Assembly: GCF_000735605.1 (NCBI RefSeq)
Contig: NZ_JPKG01000054.1
Span: 1-64,000, forward strand
Reading direction: 5' to 3'
DNA length: 64,000 nucleotides
Source of the DNA: Allobosea sp. LC85
Lineage (GTDB): Bacteria > Pseudomonadota > Alphaproteobacteria > Rhizobiales > Beijerinckiaceae
Made by a program: the position numbers and the translations under genes. The notes under the pieces were generated by a model. That model saw nothing but the letters and a program-made list of their open reading frames with translations, made no database searches and was not told the DNA's origin. Of the stretch, positions 36,153 to 46,646 are shown in pieces (positions within the stretch are counted from its first letter, which is position 1; each line of letters starts with the position of its first letter).

Positions 36153-37466
36153 ATGGAGCATCCCATGAGCCGTGACGCCGCCGCCGAGAAGCATCTCTCG
36201 AACTCCTTCTTCGGCGCTTCGCTCGCCGATTCCGATCCGGAGATCTCGCATGCCATCGGCCTCGAGCTCGGTCGACAGCGCGACGAGATCGAACTGATCG
36301 CCTCGGAGAACATCGTGTCGCGCGCCGTGCTCGAGGCGCAGGGTTCGGTGATGACCAACAAATACGCGGAAGGCTATCCGGGCCGCCGCTATTACGGCGG
36401 CTGCCAGTTCGTCGACATCGCCGAGAAGCTGGCGATCGAGCGCGCCTGCCGCCTGTTCGACTGCCAGTTCGCCAATGTCCAGGCGAATTCCGGCAGCCAG
36501 GCCAACCAGGCCGTGTTCATGGCGCTGATGCAGCCCGGCGACACCTTCATGGGCCTCGATCTCGCAGCCGGCGGCCATCTCACCCATGGCGCCCCGGTCA
36601 ACCAGTCCGGCAAGTGGTTCAAGGTCGTGCCCTACGGCGTCTGCGTCGTCGACCAGACCATCGACTATGACGCGATGGAGCGCCTCGCCGTCGAGAACAA
36701 GCCCAAGGTCATCGTCGCCGGCGGCTCGGCCTATGCCCGGCACTGGGATTTCGCCCGCTTCCGCGAGATCGCCGACAAGGTCGGCGCCTATTTCATGGTC
36801 GACATCGCGCATTTCGCCGGCCTGGTGGCGGGCGGCGCGCATCCCTCGCCATTCCCGCACGCCCATGTCGTCACCACCACGACGCACAAGACCCTGCGCG
36901 GCCCGCGCGGCGGCATGATCCTGACCAATGACGAGGCGCTGGCGAAGAAGATCAATTCGGCGATCTTCCCGGGCATCCAGGGCGGCCCGCTGATGCATGT
37001 CATCGCTGCCAAGGCCGTTGCCTTCCACGAGGCGCTGCAGCCGGAGTTCAAGATCTACGCCCGCGCCGTCGTCGAGAACGCCAAGGCGCTGGCCGAGACG
37101 CTGAAGACCAAGGGCTTCGACCTCGTCACCGGCGGCACCGACAACCACCTGATGCTGGTCGATCTGCGCTCCAAGAAGCTCACCGGCAAGGCGGCGGAAG
37201 CAGCCCTCGGGCGGGCCCATATCACCTGCAACAAGAACGGCATTCCCTTCGATCCGGAGAAGCCGATGGTCACCTCCGGCATCCGCCTGGGCACGCCGGC
37301 CGCGACCTCGCGCGGCTTCGGTGTCGCCGAGTTCCAGCGTGTCGGCGAGCTGATCGCCGAGGTGCTGGACGGCCTCGCCGCCCATGGCGAGGAGGGCAAC
37401 GGCGCTGTCGAGCAGGCGGTGAAGGCCAAGGCCCACGAGCTGACGGCGCGCTTCCCGATCTATTGA
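36153..37466 (+). CDS. glyA: Serine hydroxymethyltransferase
   Basis: PLP enzyme interconverting serine and glycine with transfer of a one-carbon unit to tetrahydrofolate. The PLP lysine is in [18 protein letters not shown]. Other marks are [14 protein letters not shown] and the folate-site [12 protein letters not shown]. 437 residues, full length, cytoplasmic. It starts the plus-strand run glyA-nrdR-ribD-ribE-ribH-nusB-thiL, an order conserved in Hyphomicrobiales; a short AGGCGG/CCGCCT hairpin lies between glyA and nrdR. Confidence 0.97.
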   Translation: MEHPMSRDAAAEKHLSNSFFGASLADSDPEISHAIGLELGRQRDEIELIASENIVSRAVLEAQGSVMTNKYAEGYPGRRYYGGCQFVDIAEKLAIERACRLFDCQFANVQANSGSQANQAVFMALMQPGDTFMGLDLAAGGHLTHGAPVNQSGKWFKVVPYGVCVVDQTIDYDAMERLAVENKPKVIVAGGSAYARHWDFARFREIADKVGAYFMVDIAHFAGLVAGGAHPSPFPHAHVVTTTTHKTLRGPRGGMILTNDEALAKKINSAIFPGIQGGPLMHVIAAKAVAFHEALQPEFKIYARAVVENAKALAETLKTKGFDLVTGGTDNHLMLVDLRSKKLTGKAAEAALGRAHITCNKNGIPFDPEKPMVTSGIRLGTPAATSRGFGVAEFQRVGELIAEVLDGLAAHGEEGNGAVEQAVKAKAHELTARFPIY

Positions 37467-37504
37467 GGCAAGGCGGCCGATCCGCCTGAAGGAGAAAAGC
37501 CGCG

Positions 37505-38002
37505 ATGCGCTGTCCCTATTGCGGCTCCCTCGAGACCCAGGTGAAGGACTCGCGTCCCACCGACGATCACGCCTCGATCCGGCGCCGCCGCGTCTGTCCT
37601 GACTGCGGCGGCCGCTTCACCACCTTCGAGCGCGTGCAGCTGCGCGAGCTCACCGTGGTGAAGCGCTCCGGACGGCGCACCCTCTTCGACCGCGACAAGC
37701 TGCAGACCTCGATCGAGATCGCATTGCGCAAGCGCCCGGTCGCGCCGGAGCGCGTCGAGCGCATGGTCAACGGCATCGTCCGCCAGCTCGAGAGCTCGGG
37801 CGAAGGCGAGGTCTTGAGCTCCACCATCGGCGAACTGGTGATGGAGGGGCTGAAATCCCTCGACGATGTCGCCTATGTCCGCTTCGCTTCGGTCTACAAG
37901 AATTTTCGCGAGGCCCGCGATTTCGAGGAGCTGCTCGGCCAGCTCAGCGGCGACGAGATCGAGGCTGCGAGCGTGACTCCGCCCATCCGCAGCGATGACT
38001 GA
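37505..38002 (+). CDS. nrdR: Transcriptional repressor NrdR
   Basis: ATP/dATP-sensing repressor of ribonucleotide reductase genes. N-terminal zinc ribbon [17 protein letters not shown]...[13 protein letters not shown] with the two CxxC pairs, then an ATP-cone domain ([17 protein letters not shown]). 165 residues. GGAGAA lies just before the ATG. It overlaps ribD by eight bases, so translation of the two is coupled. Confidence 0.97.
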   Translation: MRCPYCGSLETQVKDSRPTDDHASIRRRRVCPDCGGRFTTFERVQLRELTVVKRSGRRTLFDRDKLQTSIEIALRKRPVAPERVERMVNGIVRQLESSGEGEVLSSTIGELVMEGLKSLDDVAYVRFASVYKNFREARDFEELLGQLSGDEIEAASVTPPIRSDD

Positions 38003-39125
38003 GCAGAGCGCGCTCGACCGCGCCTTCATGCAGCAAGCCCTTGCCTATGGCGCGCGCGGGCTGGGCACCACCGGCACGAACCCCTGCGTCGGCGCGCTGA
38101 TCACGCAGGACACGCCGGACGGCCCCGTCGTGGTGGCGCGCGGCCATACCCAGATCGGTGGCCGGCCGCATGGCGAGGCCCATGCCTTCGACCGGGCAGG
38201 CTCCGCCGCGGCCGGCGGCACGCTCTATGTCACGCTCGAGCCCTGCTCCCACCGCACCATCCGCGCCGCGACGCCTTGCGTCGAGCGGACCATTCTGGCC
38301 GGCGTGAAGCGGGTCGTGGTGGCGATGGCCGATCCGAATCCGCGCTTTCGCGGGCTCGGCTTCGCATTGCTGCGGAGCGCCGGCATCAGCGTCACCACCG
38401 GCGTGCTGGAGGAAGAGGCCAGGCGGACCCATCGCGGCTATGTCCTGCGGATCACCGAGGGCCGGCCGATGGTGACCTTCAAGGTGGCGCGCACCGCCGA
38501 CGGCTATGCGGGGACGGCGGCAGGCGGCCCGATCGCGGTCTCCTGCCCGGCCGCGAATGGATGGGTCCATCTCCAGCGGGCACATCACGACGCGATCATG
38601 CTCGGCATCGGCTCGGTGCTCGCCGATGACCCGATGCTGACGGTCCGGCTGCCGGGAATGGCGAAGCGCTCGCCGATCAGGGTCATTCTCGATTCGCATC
38701 TGCGCCTGCCGCCGGAAGCGCGGCTCGTCCAGACGGCCGGCGAAGTCCCCGTCTGGGTGATCGCGGCGGCATCCGCCCCGGTTGCGAACGAGGCCGAGCT
38801 GGTCGCCTCGGGCGTCGAGGTCATGCGCGTCTCCGCCGGACCGGACGGCCATCTCGATCTCGGCGAGGCGCTGCAACTGCTCGGCGCACGCGGGATCAAC
38901 CGGGTCTTTTCCGAAGGCGGCCCGACGATCGGCGAGAAGCTTGCCCTGGCGGGCCTGACGGACGAGATCATCGTTTCGACCTCGCCGCGTCTGCTGGGTT
39001 CGCCCGGTGTCGTCGCCGTCCGTCCGGCCCTTGCCGGATTGCTGGCCGATCCCGATCTGTACCGGCTTGCGGAGTGCGGCCTGATCGGCCACGACCATTT
39101 CGAGCGCTATGAGAGGATTGCCTGA
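37995..39125 (+). CDS. ribD: Bifunctional riboflavin biosynthesis deaminase/reductase
   Basis: Two steps of riboflavin synthesis: deamination of the pyrimidinone and NADPH reduction of the ribosyl chain. The N-terminal deaminase has RPHGEAHAF (zinc His, catalytic Glu) and [14 protein letters not shown]. The two zinc cysteines here have ten intervening residues, whereas the usual motif (PCSHxGRTPPC) has eight. The C-terminal reductase begins at about [17 protein letters not shown]. 376 residues; overlaps ribE by one base. Confidence 0.93.
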   Translation: MTEQSALDRAFMQQALAYGARGLGTTGTNPCVGALITQDTPDGPVVVARGHTQIGGRPHGEAHAFDRAGSAAAGGTLYVTLEPCSHRTIRAATPCVERTILAGVKRVVVAMADPNPRFRGLGFALLRSAGISVTTGVLEEEARRTHRGYVLRITEGRPMVTFKVARTADGYAGTAAGGPIAVSCPAANGWVHLQRAHHDAIMLGIGSVLADDPMLTVRLPGMAKRSPIRVILDSHLRLPPEARLVQTAGEVPVWVIAAASAPVANEAELVASGVEVMRVSAGPDGHLDLGEALQLLGARGINRVFSEGGPTIGEKLALAGLTDEIIVSTSPRLLGSPGVVAVRPALAGLLADPDLYRLAECGLIGHDHFERYERIA

Positions 39126-39772
39126 TGTTCACCGGCATCGTCACCGCCATTGGCACGGTCGTGGAGGCCCAGAGCAAGGGGCCGAGCCTGAAGCGATTTG
39201 CGATTGCAAGCCCGTTCGAGGCTGCCGGGGTCGAGATCGGCGCGTCGATCTGCTGCGCCGGAATCTGCCTGACGGTGACGGCCCTGAAGCCTCGCGAAGA
39301 CGGCGAGGCGGGCTGCATCTTCCAGGTCGAAGCCGCTGCCGAGACCTTGTCGAAGACCCTTGTCGGCGAGTGGCAACCGGGCACGAAGGTCAATCTCGAA
39401 CGCTCGCTGAAAATGGGCGACGAGCTTGGCGGCCACCTGGTGACCGGCCATGTCGACGGCGTCGGCACGATCCTGAAGATCGAGCCGATCGCGGCCGATC
39501 CCGACGAGCCCTGGGGCGCGACGGCGCGTTTCCATATCCGCGCGCCGCAGGGGCTGCCGCGTTTCATCGCGACCAAGGGCTCGATTTGCCTGGATGGCAC
39601 CTCGCTCACGGTCAACAGCGTCGAGGACGATGTCTTCACCGTCCTGCTGATTCCGCACTCCTTCAGCGTCACCACCTGGGGCGAGCGCAAGCAGGGGGAC
39701 CGCATCCATGTCGAGGTCGATCTGATGGCGCGGTATGCCGCGCGGCTTGCGGAGGCGAGCCCGGGGGGGTAA
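39125..39772 (+). CDS. ribE: Riboflavin synthase alpha subunit
   Basis: Dismutates two 6,7-dimethyl-8-ribityllumazines to riboflavin. The protein starts [12 protein letters not shown], the hallmark of the family, and consists of two lumazine-binding repeats (GASICCAGICLTVTAL near residue 40; GSICLDGTSLTVNSV near 160), with LGGHLVTGHVDG between them. 215 residues. TGATG-type overlap with ribD. No FMN riboswitch is seen ahead of the rib genes, which are read as part of the glyA-nrdR run. Confidence 0.96.
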   Translation: MFTGIVTAIGTVVEAQSKGPSLKRFAIASPFEAAGVEIGASICCAGICLTVTALKPREDGEAGCIFQVEAAAETLSKTLVGEWQPGTKVNLERSLKMGDELGGHLVTGHVDGVGTILKIEPIAADPDEPWGATARFHIRAPQGLPRFIATKGSICLDGTSLTVNSVEDDVFTVLLIPHSFSVTTWGERKQGDRIHVEVDLMARYAARLAEASPGG

Positions 39773-39803
39773 CCAGCCGGCTTGAAATCCAACAAGGATA
39801 AGA

Positions 39804-40316
39804 ATGATGGCCGGACCCCGGCAGATCTCGGCCGACAAGGCCGCAACTCCCGCCGCTCCCCTGGACGGCGCACGCGTGCTCGTCGTCGAGGCGCGCTTTT
39901 ATGACAAGCTGGCCGACGAGCTGCTCGAAGGCGCGCTCGCGGTGCTCGACAAGGCCGAGTGCCGCGTCGATGTCGTGACCGTGCCCGGCGCGCTCGAAAT
40001 TCCGACTGCGATCGTCATCGGCCTGCGGGCCGCGGACGAGGCGGTTGATCCCTACGAGGCCGTCGTCGCGCTCGGCACCGTCATTCGTGGCGAGACCGGA
40101 CACTACGACATCGTCGCCGGCGAGAGCTCGCGCGCGCTGATGGACGTCTCGGTTGCCTATGCCATGCCGCTCGGCAACGGCATCCTGACCGTCGAGAACG
40201 ATGCGCAGGCCTGGGCCCGCGCCAACCGCGCCGACATGGACAAGGGCGGCGGCGCGGCGGAAGCGGCGCTGGCCGTGCTGCGCTACAAGCGCTCGCTTGC
40301 GGATAAATCCTTATGA
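39804..40316 (+). CDS. ribH: 6,7-dimethyl-8-ribityllumazine synthase
   Basis: Penultimate step of riboflavin synthesis. Motifs [49 protein letters not shown] and the C-terminal NKG-like [14 protein letters not shown] match RibH. The product is 170 residues with a ~20-residue N-terminal extension. Two ATGs (39804, 39807) compete. It overlaps nusB by four bases (ATGA). Confidence 0.96.
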   Translation: MMAGPRQISADKAATPAAPLDGARVLVVEARFYDKLADELLEGALAVLDKAECRVDVVTVPGALEIPTAIVIGLRAADEAVDPYEAVVALGTVIRGETGHYDIVAGESSRALMDVSVAYAMPLGNGILTVENDAQAWARANRADMDKGGGAAEAALAVLRYKRSLADKSL

Positions 40317-40780
40317 GCCGCGCGGAACTGCGTCGCGGCGCACGGCTCTCCGTCGTGCAGGCGCTCTATGAGATGGAGATCGGCGGGCGCGGCGTCATCG
40401 AGGCGATGGCCGAGTTCGAGGCGTTCTGGATCGGCAAGGAGGTCGAGGACATCGAGCTGCCCAAGGCCGAGATCGCCTTCTTCCGGGACCTGCTCGGCGG
40501 TGTCGTCCGCGAGCAGCGCCTGGTCGACCGCTCCGTCGACGACGTTCTCGCCACGGGCTGGCCGCTCAAGCGCGTCGAGGCCGTGGTCCGCGCCATCCTG
40601 CGCGGCGGTGCCTATGAGCTCGCCTTCCGCAAGGATGTGCCGGCGCGTGCCGTGATCTCGGAATATGTCGCGGTCGCCCGTGCCTTCTACGAGGGCGAGG
40701 AGATCGGCATGATCAACGCCGTGCTCGACAAGATGGCCCGCGACTTCCGCGCCGACGAATTCGACACGTCGACCGCCTGA
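40313..40780 (+). CDS. nusB: Transcription antitermination factor NusB
   Basis: All-helical protein that binds boxA RNA with NusE in rRNA antitermination. [16 protein letters not shown] at the start and [18 protein letters not shown] near the end are the family's conserved helices. 155 residues. Coupled to ribH by the ATGA overlap and followed by thiL after seven bases; ribH-nusB-thiL is widely conserved. Confidence 0.96.
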   Translation: MSRAELRRGARLSVVQALYEMEIGGRGVIEAMAEFEAFWIGKEVEDIELPKAEIAFFRDLLGGVVREQRLVDRSVDDVLATGWPLKRVEAVVRAILRGGAYELAFRKDVPARAVISEYVAVARAFYEGEEIGMINAVLDKMARDFRADEFDTSTA

Positions 40781-40787
40781 CGCGCTG

Positions 40788-41786
40788 ATGGCGGGCGCTT
40801 CCCAACGACCCGGCGAGTTCGAGCTGATTGCGCGCTATTTCGCACCGATCGCCGGTGCCGGCGGCCTCGGCCTGCGCGACGATGCCGGGCTGCTGCGCCC
40901 GGCACGCGGCTTCGAGCTGGTGGTCACGACGGACGCGCTGGTCGCCGGCGTGCATTTCCTGGCTGACGACCCGCCAGCCTCGATTGCCCGCAAGGCGCTC
41001 GCCGTCAACCTCTCGGACCTGGCGGCCAAGGGGGCGTCTCCATTGGGCTTCGTGCTCTCGCTCGCCTTGCCGAAGGGCTGGACCGAGCCCTGGCTCGCTG
41101 GCTTCGCCCAAGGGCTTGGGGAGATCGCAGGCGAAAGCGCCTGTCCGCTCGTCGGCGGCGATACGGTCTCGACGCCCGGACCCCTGACGCTCTCCATCAC
41201 CGCCTTCGGCAGCGTCCCGGCCGGGCGCATGGTCCTGCGCTCGGGCGCAAAGTCAGGCGATCTCGTCCTTGTTTCCGGCACGATCGGCGACGGGGCGCTC
41301 GGCCTGAAGGTTCATGGCCCCGGCAAGCCGGACTGGGTTGCCGGCCTCGACGAGGCCGATCGCGCCTATCTCGCCGACCGTTACCTGCATCCGCGCCCGC
41401 GCCTGGTGCTGGCGCAGTGCCTGCAAGCGCATGCCTCGGCCGCCATGGATGTCTCCGACGGGCTCGTCGGCGATCTCGGCAAACTGGTTGCGGCATCTGG
41501 AATCGGTGCCGAGATCGACCTCGATACCGTGCCGCTCTCGGCCGCGGCCCGCGCCGCGATCATGGCTGACCCCGCTCTGGCGGAACTGGCCTGGACCGGT
41601 GGAGACGACTACGAAATTCTCTGCACGGCCTCGGAAAGGGAATTTCCTGCTATGGCTGCTGCGGCCGAGGCGGCGGGTCTTGGACTCGCCTGCATCGGCC
41701 GGGTCACGTCCGAGCTCGGCGTGATGCGTTTTCTTGAACGGGGCAGGGCGCGCAGCTTCGCGCAAGGCTCCTTCGCCCATTTCTGA
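40788..41786 (+). CDS. thiL: Thiamine-monophosphate kinase
   Basis: Phosphorylates thiamine monophosphate to the active cofactor. PurM/AIR-synthase fold: GLRDDAGLLRP and VVTTDALVAGVHFL at the ATP/metal site, NLSDLAAKGASPLGFVLSLALP (conserved signature), DVSDGLVGDLGKLV, and GGDDYEILCTA. 332 residues, full length. Last gene of the run starting with glyA. Confidence 0.95.
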   Translation: MAGASQRPGEFELIARYFAPIAGAGGLGLRDDAGLLRPARGFELVVTTDALVAGVHFLADDPPASIARKALAVNLSDLAAKGASPLGFVLSLALPKGWTEPWLAGFAQGLGEIAGESACPLVGGDTVSTPGPLTLSITAFGSVPAGRMVLRSGAKSGDLVLVSGTIGDGALGLKVHGPGKPDWVAGLDEADRAYLADRYLHPRPRLVLAQCLQAHASAAMDVSDGLVGDLGKLVAASGIGAEIDLDTVPLSAAARAAIMADPALAELAWTGGDDYEILCTASEREFPAMAAAAEAAGLGLACIGRVTSELGVMRFLERGRARSFAQGSFAHF

Positions 41787-41832
41787 GGGCCGCCCGCTCA
41801 GGCCGCCCGGTGTGTGAACGACGGCCCCAGCG

Positions 41833-43038
41833 ATGAACCAGCATGTTTCCATGGCCGAGGGCGATGCCCTGGCGAAACGCAATGCCCTCGTCCTCGCCTG
41901 CGCCCAGGCGTTTGGCGGCGCGAACCCGGCGATCGTGATCTCGCTCGGCGGCATCGTCGGCTCGCAGCTGGTCACCGACAAGACCTTCGCGACCGTGCCG
42001 GTCAGCCTGATGCAGCTCGGCATCGCCTGCGGCGTGATCCCCGCCGCGATGCTGATGCGCCGGCTCGGCCGCCGCAACGGCTATCTCATAGGGGCGCTGA
42101 CCGGCGTCATCGCCTCCAGCATCGCGGCCGCTGGTACAGGGAGCCGGATCTTCTGGCTGTTCTGCCTCGGCACCTTCATGTGCGGGCTCTACGGCGCCTT
42201 CGTTCAGAGCTATCGCTTCGCCGCAGCCGACACCGCGAGCGAGAGCTTCAAGCCGCGTGCGATTTCCTGGGTGATGATCGGCGGGCTTGCCGCGGGCGTG
42301 ATCGGCCCGCAATCGGTCTACTGGACCCGCGACCTGACGCCGGACGCGCCCTTCGCCGCCAGCTTCATGGCGCAGGGGCTGCTGGCGCTGCTGGCGATCG
42401 GCGTCGTCATGATGCTGCGCGCCCCGCCGGTCGCGGCCGTGCGTTCGGGCGGCGGCCGGCCGCTTTCCGAGATCATGCGCCAGCCCAAATTCATCGCCTC
42501 GGTCACGGCCGCGCTTGTTTCCTATGGCCTGATGAGCTTCGTGATGACGGCTGCGCCGCTGGCCATGGTCGGCTGCGGCCACAGCATCGGCGATGCCGCG
42601 CTCGGCATCCAGTGGCACGTGCTCTCGATGTTCGGGCCGAGCTTCTTCACCGGCCGGCTGATCGCCCGCTTCGGCAAGGAGAAGGTCACGGCGGCCGGCC
42701 TGCTGCTGCTCGCTTGCGCTGCCGCCGTCGGCTTGAACGGGCTCAGCGTCGCGCATTTCTGGATCGCGCTCGTCCTGCTCGGTATCGGCTGGAATTTCGG
42801 CTTCATCGGCGCGACCGCGCTGGTCACCGACTGCTATCGCCCGGAGGAGCGCGTCAAGGTCCAGGCCGCCAACGACTTCCTCGTCTTCGGCTCGGTCGCG
42901 ATCGCCTCCTTCTCGGCCGGCGGGTTGCTGAACACCGGCGGCTGGGAGAGCGTCAACTGGCTGGTCTTCCCGCCGGTGGCTGTCGCGCTGGCGCTGGTCG
43001 CCTGGCAGGCCACGCAGAAGCGCGTCCGGCTGGCCTGA
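41833..43038 (+). CDS. MFS transporter
   Basis: A 401-residue major facilitator protein with twelve predicted helices; the loop 2-3 motif is reduced to MRRLGRRNGYLIGAL. The sequence does not identify the substrate. It is followed after 79 bases by the ureidoglycine aminohydrolase gene and probably shares a transcript with it, which makes a purine-derived or ureide substrate possible, an inference only. ATG 41833 is used; ATG 41851 is an alternative. Confidence 0.88.
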   Translation: MNQHVSMAEGDALAKRNALVLACAQAFGGANPAIVISLGGIVGSQLVTDKTFATVPVSLMQLGIACGVIPAAMLMRRLGRRNGYLIGALTGVIASSIAAAGTGSRIFWLFCLGTFMCGLYGAFVQSYRFAAADTASESFKPRAISWVMIGGLAAGVIGPQSVYWTRDLTPDAPFAASFMAQGLLALLAIGVVMMLRAPPVAAVRSGGGRPLSEIMRQPKFIASVTAALVSYGLMSFVMTAAPLAMVGCGHSIGDAALGIQWHVLSMFGPSFFTGRLIARFGKEKVTAAGLLLLACAAAVGLNGLSVAHFWIALVLLGIGWNFGFIGATALVTDCYRPEERVKVQAANDFLVFGSVAIASFSAGGLLNTGGWESVNWLVFPPVAVALALVAWQATQKRVRLA

Positions 43039-43117
43039 CCGGCCGGCCTGGCGCGTGGCCGGCCACGGCTGCGCAGAACAAGCTTCATCCCATCCCCAGG
43101 AACCGCCAGGAGATACG

Positions 43118-43915
43118 ATGCGTCCGCACCAGTTGCCCGTCACGACAGGCCGGTTTCCGCCCGGCGCCATCGGCCATAATCGCGGCGTGGTCCGGCCGAA
43201 CTACGCGTTCATGCCGCCGGAAGGCGTGCTGATCAGCCGGTTGCCGCATTTCAGCGGGACGATCGTGCGGATCCTGGCCGCCCCGGTGCTGGGCGCAAAA
43301 TTCGCGCAGTATCTGCTCGAGATCGCGCCCGGCGGCGGCACGCCCGAGGCTTTCCGGGAAGAAGACATCCAGCACTTCTATTATGTGCTCTCGGGCCAGG
43401 GCCGTTTCGTCATGGCGGGGATGCCGGCGTGCGACCTGCGGCCGGGCCACTTCGCCTATGTGCCGCCTGGCACCGCCTTCACGCTGAGCAATACCGGCTC
43501 CGAGCCCTTGCGCATGCTCGGGCTGCGCAAGCGCTTCGAGGCGATCGGCCTGCCGGCGCCCGAGCCGATCCTGTCCCATCGCGACGAGATCCCGGTCACC
43601 AATCACACCGGGGCGGACGGGCGCGGCTTCCAGTTCCTGCTGCCCTGGGGCGATATGCGCTTCGATTTCGAGATGAACCTGATGTGGTTCAAGCCCGGCG
43701 CGCATTTCCCCGATGTCGAGACCCATGTCATGGAGCATGGGCTCTACATGCTCGAAGGGCAGGGGCTCTATTTCCTCGGCACCGAATGGCACGAGATCTG
43801 GGCCGGCGATTTCATCTGGATGGGCGGCTACTGCCCGCAGCAATTCTACCCGACCGGCTTTGCCGACGCGGCCTATCTGCTTTACAAGAACGTCAACCGG
43901 GACGTGGCGCTCTGA
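43118..43915 (+). CDS. allE: (S)-ureidoglycine aminohydrolase
   Basis: Manganese bicupin that releases ammonia from (S)-ureidoglycine in allantoin degradation. The N-terminal HNRGVVRPNYAFMPPEGVL is the family signature; cupin motifs follow (EEDIQHFYYVLSGQGRF; ETHVMEHGLYMLEGQGLYFL with the metal His and Glu). 265 residues from ATG 43118, which has CAGGAGA at 43107-43113; the frame upstream to 43055 is not conserved. Other allantoin-pathway genes are not in the window. Confidence 0.9.
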   Translation: MRPHQLPVTTGRFPPGAIGHNRGVVRPNYAFMPPEGVLISRLPHFSGTIVRILAAPVLGAKFAQYLLEIAPGGGTPEAFREEDIQHFYYVLSGQGRFVMAGMPACDLRPGHFAYVPPGTAFTLSNTGSEPLRMLGLRKRFEAIGLPAPEPILSHRDEIPVTNHTGADGRGFQFLLPWGDMRFDFEMNLMWFKPGAHFPDVETHVMEHGLYMLEGQGLYFLGTEWHEIWAGDFIWMGGYCPQQFYPTGFADAAYLLYKNVNRDVAL

Positions 43916-44166
43916 CGCCCGAAAACGGCTCCCGATCGGCCGGTCGCGCCGCAAAGCGCGCCGGCCCTGCCTGACATCTGCGCAAAATTGTCAGCCTCCG
44001 CGTTTGCGATTCCGTCGAAAGCTTGGCAGAAAGTTGGCCGGTACTGGCGATGCGCGACGCGGGCGCGATTCCCTCGACCCGTATTCTTCGTCTCCGGACC
44101 CAAGAAACCGAATGAATTCGGGGTCTGAAGCCCCGTTGGACGGAAGCTCGAGGTCAGGAATCCCGA

Positions 44167-46323
44167 ATGTCAGCCTTGCTCATCATCATAGTTTTGAGTG
44201 CGCTATCGATAGCCTACGGCATCTGGGCCTATGGCGATGTCATGAAGCGCGACGCCGGCAACCAGCGCATGCAGGAAATCTCCGGCGCGGTTGCCGAGGG
44301 CGCGCAGGCCTATCTGAAGCGTCAATACGTCACGATTTCCATGGTCGGCGCGGTGCTCTTCGTGATCCTGACCTATCTGCTCGGCCAATGGGTCGGCATC
44401 GGTTTCCTGATCGGCGCCATCCTGTCCGGCACTGCCGGCTTCATCGGCATGAACGTCTCGGTCCGTGCCAATGTCCGCACGGCGCAGGCGGCGATGAAGT
44501 CGCTCGGTGACGGGCTCGATGTCGCCTTCAAGGCGGGCGCGGTCACCGGCATGCTGGTCGCCGGCCTCGCCCTGCTCGGCGTCGCCGTCTATTACGGCGT
44601 CCTGACCTCGTTCGTCGGCTTCTCGCCGTCGAGCCGCACCGTCATCGACTCGCTCGTGGCGCTGGGCTTCGGCGCCTCGCTGATCTCGATCTTCGCCCGC
44701 CTCGGCGGCGGCATCTTCACCAAGGGCGCCGATGTCGGCGCCGATCTCGTCGGCAAGGTCGAAGCCGGCATTCCCGAGGATGATCCGCGCAACCCCGCGA
44801 CCATCGCCGACAATGTCGGTGACAATGTCGGCGACTGCGCCGGCATGGCCGCCGACCTGTTCGAGACCTATGCCGTGACGCTCGTCGCCACCATGGTGCT
44901 CTCGGCGATCTTCTTCGCCGGCCAGCCGGTGCTCGGCACGATGATGCTCTATCCGATGGCGATCGGCGCGGCCTGCATCGTGACGTCGATCCTCGGCACC
45001 TTCTTCGTCAAGCTCGGCGCCAACCAGTCGATCATGGGCGCGCTCTACAAGGGCTTCATCGCGGCCGGCGTGCTTTCCGTCGGCGCGATCGCGATCGTCA
45101 ACTGGCTGATGTTCGGCGGCTTCTCCACCTCATTCACGACGGGGCAGGGCGTCAGCTTCACCTCCGGCAATCTGTTCGGCTGCGCGCTGGTCGGCCTCAC
45201 CGTGACGCTCTTCATCGTCGTCATCACCGAATACTACACCGGCACCGGCAAGCGCCCGGTCGTCTCGATCGCCCAGGCCTCGGTCACCGGCCATGGCACC
45301 AACGTCATCCAGGGCCTCGCGGTCTCGCTGGAATCGACGGCGGCGCCGACCATCGTGATCATCGCCGGCATCATCGTCTCCTACACGCTGGCCGGCCTGT
45401 TCGGCATCGCCATCGCCACCACCGCCATGCTGGCGCTGGCCGGCGTCGTCGTCGCGCTCGATGCCTTCGGCCCGGTCACCGACAATGCCGGCGGCATCGC
45501 CGAGATGGCGGGGCTGCCCAAGGAGGTGCGCCAGTCCACCGATGCGCTCGATGCGGTCGGCAACACCACCAAGGCCGTCACCAAGGGCTATGCGATCGGC
45601 TCCGCCGGTCTCGGCGCCCTGGTGCTGTTCGCGGCCTATACCTCGGACCTGAACTTCTTCATCGCCGAGGCCAACAAGGCAGGCTCGACCAGCTTCCAGT
45701 ACTTCAAGGGCGTCACGGTCGATTTCACCCTGTCCAACCCCTTCGTCGTCGTCGGCCTGCTGCTCGGTGGCCTCATCCCCTTCCTCTTCGGCGGCATGGG
45801 CATGACGGCGGTCGGGCGCGCGGCCGGCTCGGTCGTCGAAGAGGTGCGCCGGCAGTTCAAGGAAAAGCCCGGCATCATGCTGGGTACGGACCGGCCGGAT
45901 TACGGCCGCGCCGTCGACATGCTGACCAAGGCCGCGATCAAGGAGATGATCGTGCCCTCGCTGCTGCCGGTCCTCGCGCCGATCGTCACCTTCTTCGCCA
46001 TCAACGCCATTGCCGGCCGCAACCAGGCCTTCGCCGCGGTCGGCGCCATGCTGATGGGCGTCATCGTCACCGGCATCTTCGTCGCCATCTCGATGACCTC
46101 GGGCGGCGGCGCCTGGGACAACGCCAAGAAGAGCTTCGAGGACGGCTTCGTCGACAAGGACGGCGTGCGCCATCTGAAGGGCTCCGAGGCGCACAAGGCC
46201 TCGGTGACCGGCGACACCGTCGGCGACCCCTACAAGGACACCGCCGGCCCGGCGGTGAACCCCGCGATCAAGATCACCAACATCATCGCGCTGCTGCTGC
46301 TGGCGATCCTGGCGCATTCCTGA
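44167..46323 (+). CDS. hppA: H+-translocating pyrophosphatase, K+-independent type
   Basis: Integral membrane enzyme that uses pyrophosphate hydrolysis to pump protons. 718 residues, about sixteen helices. The substrate site includes [20 protein letters not shown] and [16 protein letters not shown]. The segment [17 protein letters not shown] has Lys where K+-dependent enzymes have Ala (GNTTAA...), the established marker of the potassium-insensitive class. A good terminator follows. Confidence 0.97.
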   Translation: MSALLIIIVLSALSIAYGIWAYGDVMKRDAGNQRMQEISGAVAEGAQAYLKRQYVTISMVGAVLFVILTYLLGQWVGIGFLIGAILSGTAGFIGMNVSVRANVRTAQAAMKSLGDGLDVAFKAGAVTGMLVAGLALLGVAVYYGVLTSFVGFSPSSRTVIDSLVALGFGASLISIFARLGGGIFTKGADVGADLVGKVEAGIPEDDPRNPATIADNVGDNVGDCAGMAADLFETYAVTLVATMVLSAIFFAGQPVLGTMMLYPMAIGAACIVTSILGTFFVKLGANQSIMGALYKGFIAAGVLSVGAIAIVNWLMFGGFSTSFTTGQGVSFTSGNLFGCALVGLTVTLFIVVITEYYTGTGKRPVVSIAQASVTGHGTNVIQGLAVSLESTAAPTIVIIAGIIVSYTLAGLFGIAIATTAMLALAGVVVALDAFGPVTDNAGGIAEMAGLPKEVRQSTDALDAVGNTTKAVTKGYAIGSAGLGALVLFAAYTSDLNFFIAEANKAGSTSFQYFKGVTVDFTLSNPFVVVGLLLGGLIPFLFGGMGMTAVGRAAGSVVEEVRRQFKEKPGIMLGTDRPDYGRAVDMLTKAAIKEMIVPSLLPVLAPIVTFFAINAIAGRNQAFAAVGAMLMGVIVTGIFVAISMTSGGGAWDNAKKSFEDGFVDKDGVRHLKGSEAHKASVTGDTVGDPYKDTAGPAVNPAIKITNIIALLLLAILAHS

Positions 46324-46350
46324 GCCGGCTCGCACGCTACGCAGATATGG

Positions 46351-46382
46351 CCCCGCGGAGCGATCCGCGGGGTTCTTCTTTG
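46351..46382 (+). terminator. Intrinsic terminator after hppA
   Basis: CCCCGCGGA-GCGA-TCCGCGGGG (9-bp perfect stem) followed by TTCTTCTTT, 27 bases past the hppA stop. Confidence 0.9.
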
Positions 46383-46384
46383 GT

Positions 46385-46489
46385 TAAAGCATCGGCCCGA
46401 AAAGTGGCTTGCGGTTTTCGGGGCAAAGCCGATGCAAGCACAAAAAGGTCAGATCATCGGACCGGATATGATATCCGGTCCGATGATCG
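46385..46489 (+). repeat. Intergenic repeat family A, copy 3 (best palindrome)
   Basis: AAGCATCGGCCCGAAAAGTG ... TTTTCGGGGCAAAGCCGATG, then a linker CACAAAAAGGTCA, then an 18-bp perfect inverted repeat GATCATCGGACCGGATAT-G-ATATCCGGTCCGATGATC (46452-46488). Forward orientation. Confidence 0.92.
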
Positions 46490-46526
46490 AGATTTTCCTT
46501 GATGACGCAACAGCTTGGCGCGCCAT

Positions 46527-46562
46527 CTTGAATCAGGATGTCGACGACTTGAATCAGGATGT
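46527..46562 (+). repeat. 21-base-period direct repeat upstream of the DMT gene
   Basis: CTTGAATCAGGATGT occurs at 46527-46541 and 46548-46562. Its core TTGAATCA is the same octamer that is spaced at 21 bases near 14730. Confidence 0.8.
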
Positions 46563-46646
46563 GAAGCTACGGCCGGGACCGTAGCGTTGCTGCAAGCTCC
46601 GGGCGGCCCGCGATGGCATGGTCTCTCCGACAGAAGGAGAGCCATC

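Larger units (their letters stand above)
46324..46646. other. Gene-free stretch between hppA and the DMT gene
   Basis: 323 bases containing, in order, the hppA terminator, a complete copy of repeat A, and a 21-base-period direct repeat upstream of the DMT gene. No gene is evident. Confidence 0.6.

Noticed and set aside
37994-39125. FMN riboswitch for the rib genes
   Set aside because: No conserved RFN-like structure lies ahead of ribD; the rib genes continue from nrdR with an overlap.
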